Of a stretch of 64,000 nucleotides of DNA, positions 51,249 to 61,039 are shown piece by piece. The translations under genes were made by a program, and so were the position numbers. The notes under the pieces were generated by a model. It was not told the DNA's origin, did no database searches, and saw nothing but the letters and a program-made list of their open reading frames with translations. Origin of the DNA: an uncultured Phocaeicola sp. (GTDB taxonomy: Bacteria; Bacteroidota; Bacteroidia; Bacteroidales; Bacteroidaceae); assembly GCA_944320885.1 (NCBI GenBank), contig CALUJE010000012.1, positions 1-64,000 on the forward strand, given 5' to 3'. Within the stretch, counting starts at the first letter, position 1; every line of letters begins with the position of its first letter.

Positions 51249-52226
51249 ATGAAAAAGCTATATGCCCTGATAGTTCCGCTTTGTTTTGTGCTGGGAGCCT
51301 GTTCCTCTTCCGACGAGCATTTGCCCGATACGTCTGTGCCTATCGGTTTCAAGGCGCAGGCCGATACGCGTGCGGCAGTGACGGGAACCACCCTTCCCGA
51401 CGGCAGTCGTTTCAAGGTTTGGGGCGGATATAACGGCAACAATGTTTTTACCGGCAGAGAGGTAACGAAAACAGCCTCCGGATGCACTTATACAGGTACG
51501 GAATATTGGATTCCGGGACAGACGTACAACTTCCATGCGGTATATCCGGCCGAATTACCTACAGATGTTACCGTCTCTGTTACCGATGATGGAGCGGTTG
51601 CCATCCGTAATTTCGACTGTTCCGCTACGGAAGACGCAGCCGTCGATCTGATGACTGCATCGACACCGGGTGTCAAGGCTGATGAAATTATAGACAGTCA
51701 ATCTTCGGTGGGCTTAAACTTCAGCCATCTGCTTTCTTACATATCTTTCAGTTTTGATAACCAGTTGACCGGTTATGCGATAGAAGTAACCGACATTTCT
51801 TTCACTATCGGTGTGAAAGGAGATTATGGCAGCACTTCTGTACCTTCATGGTCGAATCTTACTCAGGGAGCGATAACCCTCTGTCCGGCAGGCTCTCCGC
51901 TTGCAGTGGAAAAACAGACCGTTGTCACTTCCGGACCTTCGCTGGTTATTCCCCAACGTAATACGGGAGTGAATGTAACCTTTACCGTTACTATCCGTGA
52001 GAACGATGAAGCGAGTAGCATGACGGTGGTTAAACGCTTTACCTCACAGCTTGCCACGACCGACGGGAAGTGGACAAAGGGACAGAGCTATAATTACAAG
52101 GCTACCATAACCGATGCGTTGATGGAGATGGAAGACTTGACACAAATTACCCTGGTCGTGACCATAAAAGGCTGGGAAAAGGAAGATGCCAGCGTGTCGT
52201 GGGGCGAGGAGACCGTTACGCCATAA
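51249..52226 (+). CDS. Fimbrillin family protein, second pilin
   Basis: 325 residues, lipobox VLGAC (Cys18). The same layout as the preceding pilin: IGFKAQADTRAAVTGTTLPDG holds an Arg cleavage site, then GTEYWIPGQTYNFHAVYPAE, LNFSHLLSYISFSFDNQL and LVIPQRNTGVNVTFTVTIRE. Base composition is close to that of the rest of the operon (30 G+C in bases 51901-51960). It is probably a minor or tip-proximal subunit, or an alternative shaft pilin. Its order after the hairpin suggests lower expression. Confidence 0.85.
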   Translation: MKKLYALIVPLCFVLGACSSSDEHLPDTSVPIGFKAQADTRAAVTGTTLPDGSRFKVWGGYNGNNVFTGREVTKTASGCTYTGTEYWIPGQTYNFHAVYPAELPTDVTVSVTDDGAVAIRNFDCSATEDAAVDLMTASTPGVKADEIIDSQSSVGLNFSHLLSYISFSFDNQLTGYAIEVTDISFTIGVKGDYGSTSVPSWSNLTQGAITLCPAGSPLAVEKQTVVTSGPSLVIPQRNTGVNVTFTVTIRENDEASSMTVVKRFTSQLATTDGKWTKGQSYNYKATITDALMEMEDLTQITLVVTIKGWEKEDASVSWGEETVTP

Positions 52227-52236
52227 TGTTATAGCC

Positions 52237-53286
52237 ATGAATAGAGAAATGTATAATAAGATAAGATGTATGATACGCGGTTGCTCGCTGTTCCTGATGC
52301 TGTTGCTTTGCGTTGCCTGTACGGATACCGACCGGCTTGATATTGCGGACGGGCATACTACAACCATACGCTTGCAGTTTCCTGAATCCAAGACAGCAAC
52401 ACGGCAGTTTCCAACATATGAGGATGACTTGGAAGAATTTGAAAAAACGATTTATACTTTGCGGGTAATTCTTCTTTCACAGGCCGGAACCAACAAATCA
52501 ACTACCATAAACAGGGTGTTTACGAATGTGACACCGGGTAGTGTACTCGCCATAGAGAATGTGCCCATTGGTGAGGCACAGCTGTATGTCATTGCCAACG
52601 AGGCAAGTATCGGGCAAGACTATAGCGATATCTCCAATTTGCAGAAGCAGGTGGTAAGTGTCAATAATTCACGCAAGGTGCTGATAACTGACGATGGCAA
52701 TCTGTATTTTCCCAGAAGAGGCTCGGAGCTTTTGGCTGAAACAGATAAAAAAGGTCTTCCCATGAGCTGGATGAACAAGAATCTGACAGTAAGTGAGAAT
52801 ATGGAAATTCCCGTGGTTTTGGAGCGTTGTGTCTCAAAGATTCGTATGCAGATTCAAAATAATTTTTCTGAGTCTGTCAGGGTAACGGAAGTCTCATTCG
52901 GAAAGTTTTTTGGTAACAGCTTTTATCTGTTCAGAGAAGAAAATCTGGATGTACCCGATCAGACATATAAAGAACTGGTATATGATAAGTCGGTGGACTA
53001 TCCGATAGACCCCAATGAGAGTGAAGTACTTATATGTTATCTTTATCCGTCATTTGCCTGGACCAGCGGTACGGTGGCTTCGCCTTATACCATTGGCTTT
53101 AAAACAGAACACGGAGAATATCCGAAAATGGCCTTTGTCAATCCGGAAGGGGAACAATATAACTCTATTCCTCGTAACAAACAGATAAATATCAATGTGA
53201 CGCTTAGTGGAGCAACGCATGTTAATATTGACTTTGAAGTGATAGACTGGACTGAAAAAACGATTACGGTCCCTGATTTTGAATAA
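52237..53286 (+). CDS. FimB/Mfa2-family fimbrial subunit
   Basis: 349 residues from ATG 52237, ten bases after the previous stop; the longer open frame begins inside the upstream gene. Lipobox LLCVAC. Two transthyretin-like beta-sandwich domains with the family's features: TTIRLQFPESKTATRQFPTY at the start, IYTLRVILLSQAG, and MEIPVVLERCVSKIRMQIQN in the middle. In Porphyromonas Mfa2/FimB anchors the pilus and ends its growth. Its place after two fimbrillins fits that role. Confidence 0.86.
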   Translation: MNREMYNKIRCMIRGCSLFLMLLLCVACTDTDRLDIADGHTTTIRLQFPESKTATRQFPTYEDDLEEFEKTIYTLRVILLSQAGTNKSTTINRVFTNVTPGSVLAIENVPIGEAQLYVIANEASIGQDYSDISNLQKQVVSVNNSRKVLITDDGNLYFPRRGSELLAETDKKGLPMSWMNKNLTVSENMEIPVVLERCVSKIRMQIQNNFSESVRVTEVSFGKFFGNSFYLFREENLDVPDQTYKELVYDKSVDYPIDPNESEVLICYLYPSFAWTSGTVASPYTIGFKTEHGEYPKMAFVNPEGEQYNSIPRNKQININVTLSGATHVNIDFEVIDWTEKTITVPDFE

Positions 53287-53299
53287 TATCGGAGGGAAT

Positions 53300-56200
53300 A
53301 TGAACAAGACAGCAATACAGATAAGAATGATAGCCTTATTGACGGTGATACTGCTCTTTGCGGCATGTAAGGACGATATGCCTTTCGGAAACACGGAACG
53401 CATAGAGGAAGGTATCCCGACAACCGTGCAACTGGGATTCAATGCATCAGAGGCGACTGTGGCAACCCGGGCCGCCCAGGAACAGAGATATGAGGACAGG
53501 GTAGATAACGTGTTTATCCTGATATTTGATGAAAAAGGAGATATTCACGACCGTTTTTTCTGTAAACCCGGTAGTGGAATGAGTTATGATGACGGAAATG
53601 ATTTGTTGAGCTCGGGAAAAATCATTTTTACAACTACCTCGCTGAATAATGCTACTATTGTAGGCATTGCCAATCTGGCGGACGGTAGTACATCTACGGC
53701 CTATACGGTGACAGAGACGGAACTGAGAGCTGTGAATACATTAAGCGAATTGAAGGCAAAGGTGATGACCATGCGTGATGAATCTGTATACCGCAGCGCC
53801 TATTTCATGATGACGGGATATGCCAAGGTGAAAAATCCGGCAGTAGGAGCAGACCCGACTTTGATCAATATCCCGGCTTTGGAGAGCGGACAGACAGCGA
53901 CGCTGGAGTGTACCTTGCAACTGGAGCGTACAGACAGTAAGGTGCAGTTTGTAGTCACATCTGAAAAACCGAGTGATAAGGATTGGACTGATTTCTCTTT
54001 CCAGCCTACGGGATGGACCGTAAAACAGGTGCCTTTGCAATCACTTATTTTGCCTAAGGATGAACCTGATGTAAACGGTAATTGGGATGCCGACGGTGAT
54101 GCGGCCGTTTATTTTGATTCTGCGTCATATGAGTTTGAGACTTTTACCAGAAACGGAACATTATATACCGGTGGAAGTTTTGCTTTTTACATGCCGGAAA
54201 ACAGAAAGAAATATAAAAAAGAAATTACCGGAGATATTAATATAGAAAATATTGGGGAATTTTATGCTTTGCGTGATCAAAGGGAAAAATCAACTGATAC
54301 AGAAGGGAATACAGCTCTTGGGGATTTTGAATATGCAAATGCAAACTCTACCTATGTAGAAATAACCGGGCTCTTGTCTTATTTTGAAGAAAAAGATGGA
54401 GTAGAGCAGTTGGTATATGCCAATGTGCGTTTTATTGTTCATTTGGGTTATGCGAATGGGATGAATGTACATGACTTTGTCAATGACTACGATACCAAAC
54501 GCAATCATTTTTATACTTACAACATTAAAGTAAAAGGGGTAAACAATATTGAAGTTGATGTAGAAGGAGGAGGAGATTCCCGTCCCGGTTATGACGGTGA
54601 CGTAGTTGTGAATTTTCAGGATAGCTATCAGTTTGACTGTCATTATGACCGTCGTTTGATTAAGCTGAACAGAAGTGGCTTTTTACCTAAGGAAGGTGGT
54701 ACAGCCGGTACTCTCCGTTGGGGAGTCAATACTCCGTTCAGTAAAGGAATGCACGAAGTGGTTACAGATGCGAGCCAGATAGAACAGAGCATGAGAGACT
54801 ACCGATGGATAAAGTTTGCTGTCAATAAAGAGTATGGTGTGGCTAATGACAAAATGGTGAAATATCCCGGTGATCAGAATTATAATGACCCTTTCCCGAT
54901 AGATGCCAATAAAAATAATCAGCCTTCTCCTTATTATTCCATTGGAGGAGCCGGGTACCAATCCGGAACCGAAAAAGCCCGTCTTCGGGATGTGAACCAG
55001 CTGATGCAATTTTTAAAGGAAGAGGCGGTAGATAATGAGAATGGGATTTTTGCGGATGACGGTTATGCATACATCACAGCTTTTGTGGATGAAAATGTAT
55101 ATATTTATAATCCGATAACTAACCAGCAGGACCTTACCTTATGGAAGAGGATGGCCGAAACGGATGACCGTCAGCTTTATATTATAGTTGATGATGCCAA
55201 ATACACCGATGATCAGCAATCGAGTGTTATCAAGGCGCAATATTCTTTCAGGCAACGCTGTGTGCGCACGGTCTATAATGTCAACAAACCGGAACTTCAG
55301 ACAGCTTGGGGATTAGAGTCGATTATGGAGACTGGAAGAATCTGGACCGGTACGATTTACAATGGAGCAACAACGGATAAAAGCAACGGACGATTGAATA
55401 CACTTCATATTCTTTTAGGAAATAATTATAGTACAAACCCCTCAGAATTGAAATGGACGGATGTTTTAAGCGTCAGTGATCATTATGGTCTTAACGGTGG
55501 ATATGACAGGGCTATTTATGCGTGCCTTATCCGTAATCGTGACCTTGATGGTGATAATATAGTAGATGCGAATGAAATCCGTTGGTATTTGGCGAGCATT
55601 AATCAGCTGGTAGATATCTATTTGGGTGAGTACGCATTGGATGCTTTGTCACGTCTGTATCCCACGGATGAAGTAGACAGACCGGGAGGAAAGAGCGTGT
55701 ATTGGCACTATACCTCCAGTTCTTATGGAGGTGACCAGACAAATCCTTGGGTTCTGTGGGCTGAGGAAGGTGCTTCGTTAGGCCGTAAGGGAGATTCGCA
55801 ATCTTCTAATGGTGAATATTATTCATACCGTTGTCTCCGTAATTTGGGAATACCTTTGGATGAACCGGATACGGAACCAGCCGATTTGGTTGAGGTATAT
55901 CAAATTAGTAATACCCGTGGCTACCAGATAGATCTTACTAATATGAATGAAGATTCCCGACGGACTAATTTTGAGACAGCTTTGGCTGCTCATAATGAAC
56001 GGCAGGCAGATAACCGTCCTTATACTTATTTTGAGGTGCATCCCAATTATTTTGGCGGTGAGGGCGGTAACTGGTATGAATGGACATATTATCAGACCTA
56101 CAACCCTTGTCCGGCAGGCTATCGGATTCCTAACCAGCGTGAACTGCTGATTCTGTCGACCCGACTTCCGAGCTCGGCATGGAATGATGGATATACCGGT

Positions 56201-56368
56201 CAGAATTATATGTGTCAGACTGCTTTTTCTATGATGGGTATATCTCCTTATACAACAGCGCGTGTAGGTTTTATCTGGCATAAAGGTGGAAATTTCATAT
56301 TGGTCAATGGAGGTGAGGTTGGTGTAGTTCGTCCGGTAAAGGATATTACTGCTATCACAGCCAACTGA
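53300..56368 (+). CDS. DUF4906-like large lipoprotein, probable pilus tip or adhesin
   Basis: 1022 residues from ATG 53300, preceded by GGAGGG 4 bases upstream; the longer frame starts with TTG and is rejected. Lipobox FAAC. The N-terminal ~450 residues are two Mfa2-like beta-sandwich domains (VDNVFILIFDEKGDIHDRFF; SDKDWTDFSFQPTGWTVKQV). The C-terminal ~550 residues form a larger domain ending in a pattern like that of FGE-sulfatase or fibrobacter paralogous modules (NPCPAGYRIPNQRELLILST). This matches my memory of DUF4906 proteins, which close type V pilus operons and are likely tip adhesins. Confidence 0.8.
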   Translation: MNKTAIQIRMIALLTVILLFAACKDDMPFGNTERIEEGIPTTVQLGFNASEATVATRAAQEQRYEDRVDNVFILIFDEKGDIHDRFFCKPGSGMSYDDGNDLLSSGKIIFTTTSLNNATIVGIANLADGSTSTAYTVTETELRAVNTLSELKAKVMTMRDESVYRSAYFMMTGYAKVKNPAVGADPTLINIPALESGQTATLECTLQLERTDSKVQFVVTSEKPSDKDWTDFSFQPTGWTVKQVPLQSLILPKDEPDVNGNWDADGDAAVYFDSASYEFETFTRNGTLYTGGSFAFYMPENRKKYKKEITGDINIENIGEFYALRDQREKSTDTEGNTALGDFEYANANSTYVEITGLLSYFEEKDGVEQLVYANVRFIVHLGYANGMNVHDFVNDYDTKRNHFYTYNIKVKGVNNIEVDVEGGGDSRPGYDGDVVVNFQDSYQFDCHYDRRLIKLNRSGFLPKEGGTAGTLRWGVNTPFSKGMHEVVTDASQIEQSMRDYRWIKFAVNKEYGVANDKMVKYPGDQNYNDPFPIDANKNNQPSPYYSIGGAGYQSGTEKARLRDVNQLMQFLKEEAVDNENGIFADDGYAYITAFVDENVYIYNPITNQQDLTLWKRMAETDDRQLYIIVDDAKYTDDQQSSVIKAQYSFRQRCVRTVYNVNKPELQTAWGLESIMETGRIWTGTIYNGATTDKSNGRLNTLHILLGNNYSTNPSELKWTDVLSVSDHYGLNGGYDRAIYACLIRNRDLDGDNIVDANEIRWYLASINQLVDIYLGEYALDALSRLYPTDEVDRPGGKSVYWHYTSSSYGGDQTNPWVLWAEEGASLGRKGDSQSSNGEYYSYRCLRNLGIPLDEPDTEPADLVEVYQISNTRGYQIDLTNMNEDSRRTNFETALAAHNERQADNRPYTYFEVHPNYFGGEGGNWYEWTYYQTYNPCPAGYRIPNQRELLILSTRLPSSAWNDGYTGQNYMCQTAFSMMGISPYTTARVGFIWHKGGNFILVNGGEVGVVRPVKDITAITAN

Positions 56369-56400
56369 TATTGTTTTTCCAGAATCTTTATAATACATTA

Positions 56401-56437
56401 AAAGCTGATATTCCGGAAAGTGGGGAATATCAGCTTT
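56401..56437. terminator. Terminator between the pilus operon and pyrH
   Basis: AAAGCTGATATTCC (56401-56414) pairs perfectly with GGAATATCAGCTTT (56424-56437). It is symmetric and can serve both converging transcripts, though T tracts are short. Confidence 0.7.
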
Positions 56438-56467
56438 AATGTCTGTATATCAGTAAAAGAACTAATT

Positions 56468-57178
56468 TCAGTTGTGTACCAGCGTACCGATATTTTCGCC
56501 AGCCATGACTTTCTTCAGATTTCCTGGAGTGTCCATATCAAATACGATGATTGGCAGATTGTTTTCCTTGCACATGCAAGTAGCCGTGAGGTCCATCACA
56601 CGTAAGTTGCGTTTCAATACCTCATCATAAGTGATGTCATTGAATTTGGTAGCGCTCGGATCTTTTTCCGGATCGGCTGTGTAGATTCCGTCTACACGTG
56701 TACCCTTGAGCATCACGTCTGCTTCTATTTCAATACCTCTGAGTGAGGAACCTGTATCGGTTGTGAAGAAAGGATTTCCGGTTCCGGCCGACATGATTAC
56801 TATTTCGCCCTGTTCCATGCATTCTATGGCTTTCCATTTGTTGTAGAATTCGCCGATAGGTTCCATGCGTACAGCTGTGAGTACGCGGGCTTTTACTCCA
56901 GCAGCTCCAAGTGCAGAGCTTAGTCCGAGGCTGTTGATAACGGTAGCAAGCATACCCATTTGGTCACCTTTTACACGGTCAAAGCCTTTGGATGCACCGC
57001 TCAGTCCTCTGAAAATATTTCCTCCACCGATGACGATACCAATCTGCACGCCCATATCGTGAATTTCTTTGATTTGTTCAGCATATTCAGCGAGGCGTTC
57101 TTCGTCAATGCCATATTGTTTTTCACCCATGAGGCTTTCGCCACTTAGTTTGAGTAAGATTCTTTTATACTTTGCCAT
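56468..57178 (-). CDS. pyrH: Uridylate kinase
   Basis: 236 residues of the amino-acid-kinase fold. It phosphorylates UMP to UDP with ATP. Conserved are ILLKLSGESLMG at the start, VIGGGNIFRG (phosphate binding) and GTGNPFFTTDTG with DVMLKGTRVDGIYTADPEKD (uridine and dimer region). Typical length. Its -7 box lies 36 bases upstream. Monocistronic. Confidence 0.97.
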   Translation of the reverse strand: MAKYKRILLKLSGESLMGEKQYGIDEERLAEYAEQIKEIHDMGVQIGIVIGGGNIFRGLSGASKGFDRVKGDQMGMLATVINSLGLSSALGAAGVKARVLTAVRMEPIGEFYNKWKAIECMEQGEIVIMSAGTGNPFFTTDTGSSLRGIEIEADVMLKGTRVDGIYTADPEKDPSATKFNDITYDEVLKRNLRVMDLTATCMCKENNLPIIVFDMDTPGNLKKVMAGENIGTLVHN

Positions 57179-57213
57179 AATTAAATAGATGTAATTAAAA
57201 CTGTTTGTATTTG

Positions 57214-57221
57214 CAAAGATA
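57214..57221 (-). promoter_or_regulatory. -7 box of pyrH
   Basis: The minus strand reads TATCTTTG (TAnnTTTG). No clear -33 element. Confidence 0.5.
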
Positions 57222-57291
57222 AGAAACTGTTTTGACTATTATCGTTGCAGTAACACAAATTTATATGTTTGAATATAATGCGGTTCTTGCA

Positions 57292-58605
57292 TTATGAAGA
57301 TTGCCATTCTCCTTTCAACAGACGCCGGCCGAGTATGAGTTGCATAATGCCCCGTAATGCCAGGTATGTGATAAATCCCATCCAAAGGGCATGATTCCCT
57401 ATATGGTCTACTGCTGCATAATAGATGCCAAAGAAAGATATGGAAGCTATAAGCATGGACCGTAACATGAGATTGGTAGACGTAGTACCGATAAAAAGTC
57501 CGTCGAGCAGGAAGGCTGCAAAACCGGCAATAGGAAAAGCCAATGCCCAATAGTAATAGGTAGAGGATGCCTGGATTACGCTTGTTTCATTTGTGAGTAA
57601 ACCCAGAAAATCTTGTCCTCCTATGGCGTATAATAAGGTAAACAGAGCGGCAATACCGCATCCCCAGACAAACAGCTTGCGGGTAGTATCTTTGAATTCA
57701 GAAACATTTCCGGCTCCGTAATATCGTCCGCCAAGAGCTTCACCGGCATATGCAAATCCGTCCATGATGTATGAAAAGAGAGTAAACAGTTGCATGAGTA
57801 GCGTATTGACGGCCAGTACTACATCTCCCTGACGGGCTCCTGCCGATGTAAAAAATACGGTTACCGATACCAGGCAGAGTGTGCGCAGGAAAATATCGCG
57901 GTTGACCGCGAAGAAGCGTGCCATTGCGCGGCGGCAGATAAAATCATGCCATTGCCAGCGATGATACAGTTTTCCGTACTTCCGTTGCCATAAGTACATA
58001 GCCATGAACAGACCCGCGTATTGTGCCACCAATGTACCCAATGCTACTCCTTCAACTTTCAGCCCGAACAGAAAGACAAAAACAAGGCTAGCCGTAATGT
58101 TGATGATATTTTGCGTAATGGCTACCAGCATCGGATATCGTGAATTCTGCATGCCGATAAACCATCCCGACATGCTGTACAGTCCCAATACTGCTGGTGC
58201 ACCCCAAATGCAAATGCTGAAATAGACGTGTGCATAAGTTTCTACTTCAGGGGTAGCATCGATGAGTGCGAACGCGAGTTTGCTTACGGGATACTGTAAG
58301 GCGATTAGCGCAAGTGCTATAATCAGGCCCACTCCGGTAGAGCGCATTAACAGACGTGTTACTTCGTCCAAATCATTTCGGCCGAAAGCTTGCGAAGTCA
58401 TTCCGCTGGTTCCCATACGGAGAAAACCGAATATCCAGTAAATCATATTAAAGAGCATACCTCCCACGGCAATGGCTCCTATATATGTAGGAGAACCCAG
58501 ATGCCCTACGATAGTTACGTCTACCAGTCCGAGAAGAGGAACCGTTATGTTCGAAATGATAGATGGGATAGCAATGTCCAGTATTTGTTTGTTTCTGCTT
58601 GGCAT
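57292..58605 (-). CDS. MATE-family efflux transporter (DinF-like)
   Basis: 437 residues from ATG 58605 (MPSRNKQILDIAIPSIISN); the longer frame uses TTG. Twelve hydrophobic helices, with the MATE pattern LLGLVDVTIVGHLGSPTYIG near the start and the matching half GFAYAGEALGGRYYGAGN. DinF-type members export cationic toxins, drugs or oxidised bile products using Na+ or H+. Substrate not predictable. It is 58-79 bases after birA on the same strand, separated by a weak hairpin. Confidence 0.9.
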   Translation of the reverse strand: MPSRNKQILDIAIPSIISNITVPLLGLVDVTIVGHLGSPTYIGAIAVGGMLFNMIYWIFGFLRMGTSGMTSQAFGRNDLDEVTRLLMRSTGVGLIIALALIALQYPVSKLAFALIDATPEVETYAHVYFSICIWGAPAVLGLYSMSGWFIGMQNSRYPMLVAITQNIINITASLVFVFLFGLKVEGVALGTLVAQYAGLFMAMYLWQRKYGKLYHRWQWHDFICRRAMARFFAVNRDIFLRTLCLVSVTVFFTSAGARQGDVVLAVNTLLMQLFTLFSYIMDGFAYAGEALGGRYYGAGNVSEFKDTTRKLFVWGCGIAALFTLLYAIGGQDFLGLLTNETSVIQASSTYYYWALAFPIAGFAAFLLDGLFIGTTSTNLMLRSMLIASISFFGIYYAAVDHIGNHALWMGFITYLALRGIMQLILGRRLLKGEWQSS

Positions 58606-58620
58606 GAAATATGAAATAAC

Positions 58621-58645
58621 CCACAAGACTTTTATAGCCTTGTGG
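58621..58645 (-). terminator. Weak hairpin between birA and the MATE gene
   Basis: CCACAAG (58621-58627) pairs with CTTGTGG (58639-58645). The following minus-strand sequence has only a broken T tract, so termination is partial at best. Confidence 0.35.
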
Positions 58646-58683
58646 AGTAATTATTAGTGTATCGTTTAGTCGTAAATGAAAAC

Positions 58684-59430
58684 TTACAGGACATAACTTA
58701 CCTCCTTGAAGGTATATGACCGCAGTTTTCCTTCAGTGTCTTCAAGTACAATGAGACCGTTATCTTCTATATGGTGCAGGCAGGCACTGAAAGTCCCGTT
58801 AGCATCCTGATAAGGGTGAAAGTCTTTTTTCCGGAAAAGACTTTTGCGATACCTTTCTCTTATGGTTTCCATTTCGCCCTTTTGCAGCATACGGTAATAT
58901 TCTTCAAAGTTTTTTAGAATTCTCTCAAGTATATGAATGCGTTTGCAATGCATGCCGCATACCTGGAGCAGTGAAATCGGATTGGGTGCTCCGCTCTTGA
59001 ATTCTGTCTGGTTTATGTTTATTCCCACGCCGATAATGCAACGTGCCAGTTTGCCGTCGGCAATATCATTTTCGATAAGTATTCCTCCTATTTTGCGGTC
59101 ACGCCAGTATATGTCATTGGGCCACTTGATACTGAATTTCCGTAGTCTGCGACGGAAAACATCCAGGATACTTAATGATATTATTTGTGACAGCAGAAAT
59201 TGTTGCTGAATAGGTAAGAATTCAGGGCTTAAAGAGATGCTGAAAAGGAGATTCTTTCCTCTTTCCGATTCCCATGAGTTACCTCTTTGTCCCTTTCCCT
59301 GTGTTTGAAACTCTGTAGATACTACAACAAATTCCTTGTCTGAAGTCTGTTCAAGGTTTCTTATGGCATTATTGGTTGAATCTGTTTCCGGAATACGGAT
59401 TAATTCAAAGTGGTCAAGGTAGTGTTTCAT
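58684..59430 (-). CDS. birA: Biotin-[acetyl-CoA-carboxylase] ligase
   Basis: 248 residues, monofunctional: no N-terminal DNA-binding domain. It activates biotin as biotinyl-AMP and attaches it to carboxyl carrier proteins. Motifs: TDSTN at the start, GKGQRGNSWESERGKNLLFS (adenylate loop), KWPNDIYWRDRKIGGILIEN and VGVGININQTEF. Normal length for this short form. Confidence 0.94.
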   Translation of the reverse strand: MKHYLDHFELIRIPETDSTNNAIRNLEQTSDKEFVVVSTEFQTQGKGQRGNSWESERGKNLLFSISLSPEFLPIQQQFLLSQIISLSILDVFRRRLRKFSIKWPNDIYWRDRKIGGILIENDIADGKLARCIIGVGININQTEFKSGAPNPISLLQVCGMHCKRIHILERILKNFEEYYRMLQKGEMETIRERYRKSLFRKKDFHPYQDANGTFSACLHHIEDNGLIVLEDTEGKLRSYTFKEVSYVL

Positions 59431-59507
59431 ATGTCTGTCGTTTTACGGATAATCTATTTTATACTATCTCCAGTTTTATCAGGTTTTGTTACTTGTTAAA
59501 AAGCTTT

Positions 59508-59873
59508 TTACCAGATAGGAGGGAAAAACGCGTTTTCAATATGCTGTATGACGTGTTCTTCTTTATCTCCTACAATGGATATGATGTCAAACCTGACGGG
59601 GCTGTCTATGCAAAACTTCTTTATGTAGGCATCGGCCGATGATATTATATGGCGTATCTTCCGTCCGTCAACAGCCTCTTCCGGAAGTCCGAAAAGCTCA
59701 TTTTTTCTCGATTTTACTTCCACAATAATCAGCATGTCATCTTTCTGGGCTACAATGTCGAGTTCTTTTCTGTTCCATCTCCAGTTACGGTGTTTTATGA
59801 CATAGCCATTCTTTTCAAGATATGCAGCGGCCATATCTTCACCGATTTTCCCATATGTATTATGTGTCGCCAT
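59508..59873 (-). CDS. YraN/UPF0102 family nuclease-like protein
   Basis: 121 residues. The start HNTYGKIGEDMAAAYLEKNG and the PD-(D/E)xK-like core (RKELDIVAQKDDMLIIVEVK) are diagnostic of the YraN family. The fold is that of restriction-type nucleases, but no substrate is established. The -7 box TAAATTTG lies at 59894-59887 on the minus strand. Confidence 0.92.
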   Translation of the reverse strand: MATHNTYGKIGEDMAAAYLEKNGYVIKHRNWRWNRKELDIVAQKDDMLIIVEVKSRKNELFGLPEEAVDGRKIRHIISSADAYIKKFCIDSPVRFDIISIVGDKEEHVIQHIENAFFPPIW

Positions 59874-59945
59874 ATTAAGCTTTTTGCAAATTTAATCTTT
59901 TTATGTTTCGTTGTTTAATTAAGGCTTATTATTTTTGTAGTCATA

Positions 59946-60182
59946 ATGAGCAAAGAAGTAAAAAAAAGAGTTAAAGTAATGCCTTCACAGCCCAAACGAT
60001 TGCATCGTATGGTCTGTTATGTGAGCGAAGATGAGAATGCTATCGTTGAAAGTTATTTGAAAAAATACAAAATAACGAATAAGGGACGGTGGATGCGTGA
60101 GACGTTGCTGACAGCAATTCATCGCGTAGTGGTGGATGATGACTATCCTACTCTTTTCAATGAACATGATATGAGACGCTGA
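59946..60182 (+). CDS. Small basic protein, possibly ribbon-helix-helix
   Basis: 78 residues. A Lys/Arg-rich start (MSKEVKKRVKVMPSQPKRLH) is followed by a strand (RMVCYVSEDENAIVESYLKK) and a helix (GRWMRETLLTAIHRVV). The strand-helix-helix layout recalls Arc/MobC-type DNA-binding proteins, but I cannot assign a family. It has its own -7 box (TATTTTTG at 59930-59937), and its stop overlaps the tadA start (TGATG), so the two are translated together. Confidence 0.65.
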   Translation: MSKEVKKRVKVMPSQPKRLHRMVCYVSEDENAIVESYLKKYKITNKGRWMRETLLTAIHRVVVDDDYPTLFNEHDMRR

Positions 60183-60616
60183 TGATGGACGATTCTTTCT
60201 ATATGAGACAGGCCTTGAACGAGGCAGTAAAAGCTTTTGAAAAAGGTGAAATTCCCATTGGAGCTGTAGTTGTATGCCAAAATCGTATCATAGCTCGTGC
60301 GCATAATCTGACAGAGACTCTCAATGATGTGACTGCTCATGCAGAAATGCAAGCCATAACAGCCGCAGCCAATACATTGGGTGGGAAATACTTGAATGAA
60401 TGTACGCTTTATGTAACCGTTGAGCCTTGCCCCATGTGTGCCGGTGCATTGGGATGGGCGCAGTTGAAAAGATTGGTGTATGGGGCAGATGATGAAAAAA
60501 GAGGCTATCATGTTTATGCGCCAAACGTATTGCATCCGAAGACGGAGGTGGTAAAAGGTGTTCTGGCGGATGAAGCGACAGAGCTTATGCGCAGTTTCTT
60601 TAAAAGTAAACGTTGA
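60182..60616 (+). CDS. tadA: tRNA-specific adenosine deaminase-like enzyme
   Basis: 144 residues of the cytidine-deaminase superfamily. Zinc motif HAE (His53, Glu55) and PCPMC (Cys83, Cys86) are in place. TadA converts A34 to inosine in tRNA-Arg(ACG). Length and spacing fit TadA, although a guanine deaminase-like substrate cannot be excluded. Two adjacent ATGs are possible starts; the first overlaps the upstream stop. Confidence 0.88.
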   Translation: MMDDSFYMRQALNEAVKAFEKGEIPIGAVVVCQNRIIARAHNLTETLNDVTAHAEMQAITAAANTLGGKYLNECTLYVTVEPCPMCAGALGWAQLKRLVYGADDEKRGYHVYAPNVLHPKTEVVKGVLADEATELMRSFFKSKR

Positions 60617-60626
60617 ATATGGATAT

Positions 60627-60668
60627 AAAAAAAGGGTGAATCGTATATTTTAGACACACCCTTTTATA
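60627..60668. terminator. Bidirectional terminator between tadA and the DUF4834 gene
   Basis: AAAAGGGTG pairs with CACCCTTTT, with A/T runs on both sides. Confidence 0.8.
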
Positions 60669-60677
60669 TATTTGGCT

Positions 60678-60974
60678 TTATTTATTATCTTTTATTTCTT
60701 CGAAATCTACATATTCGCCTTCATCATCACTGAATATTTTTCGTCTTACACCATTATGGTTTTTGTTATGTCGGGAGTAGGTATTGTTATTATACGAGGT
60801 ATTGTCTGATTGTGTATTATCTGTATTTTGTCTGTACCCTTTTGTCGTTTCTTGCCAATTGCCGGTTGATGATTGTTTCCATCCGAACAAAGCTTTTAGT
60901 ATTCGGAATATAGCCGAACTAAAAAACAGTACGAAGAAGATAATAAGAAGTGGTATAGTAAATAAACATCCCAT
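60678..60974 (-). CDS. DUF4834-like small membrane protein
   Basis: 98 residues. One membrane helix at the start (MGCLFTIPLLIIFFVLFFSS) is followed by a low-complexity Asn/Thr/Ser-rich cytoplasmic stretch and a conserved acidic C-terminus (RRKIFSDDEGEYVDFEEIKD). I recognise this as DUF4834, a Bacteroidetes family. No function is known to me. Confidence 0.8.
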   Translation of the reverse strand: MGCLFTIPLLIIFFVLFFSSAIFRILKALFGWKQSSTGNWQETTKGYRQNTDNTQSDNTSYNNNTYSRHNKNHNGVRRKIFSDDEGEYVDFEEIKDNK

Positions 60975-61039
60975 AAGTTATAAAATTCTGTTGTAATAAT
61001 CTTTATTGATATATCTACAACTAGTATGCCATTTTATAT

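Noticed and set aside
52186-52236. A longer start for the FimB/Mfa2 protein
   Set aside because: It lies inside the previous pilin gene and precedes the true start with non-signal sequence. ATG 52237 gives a proper lipoprotein signal.
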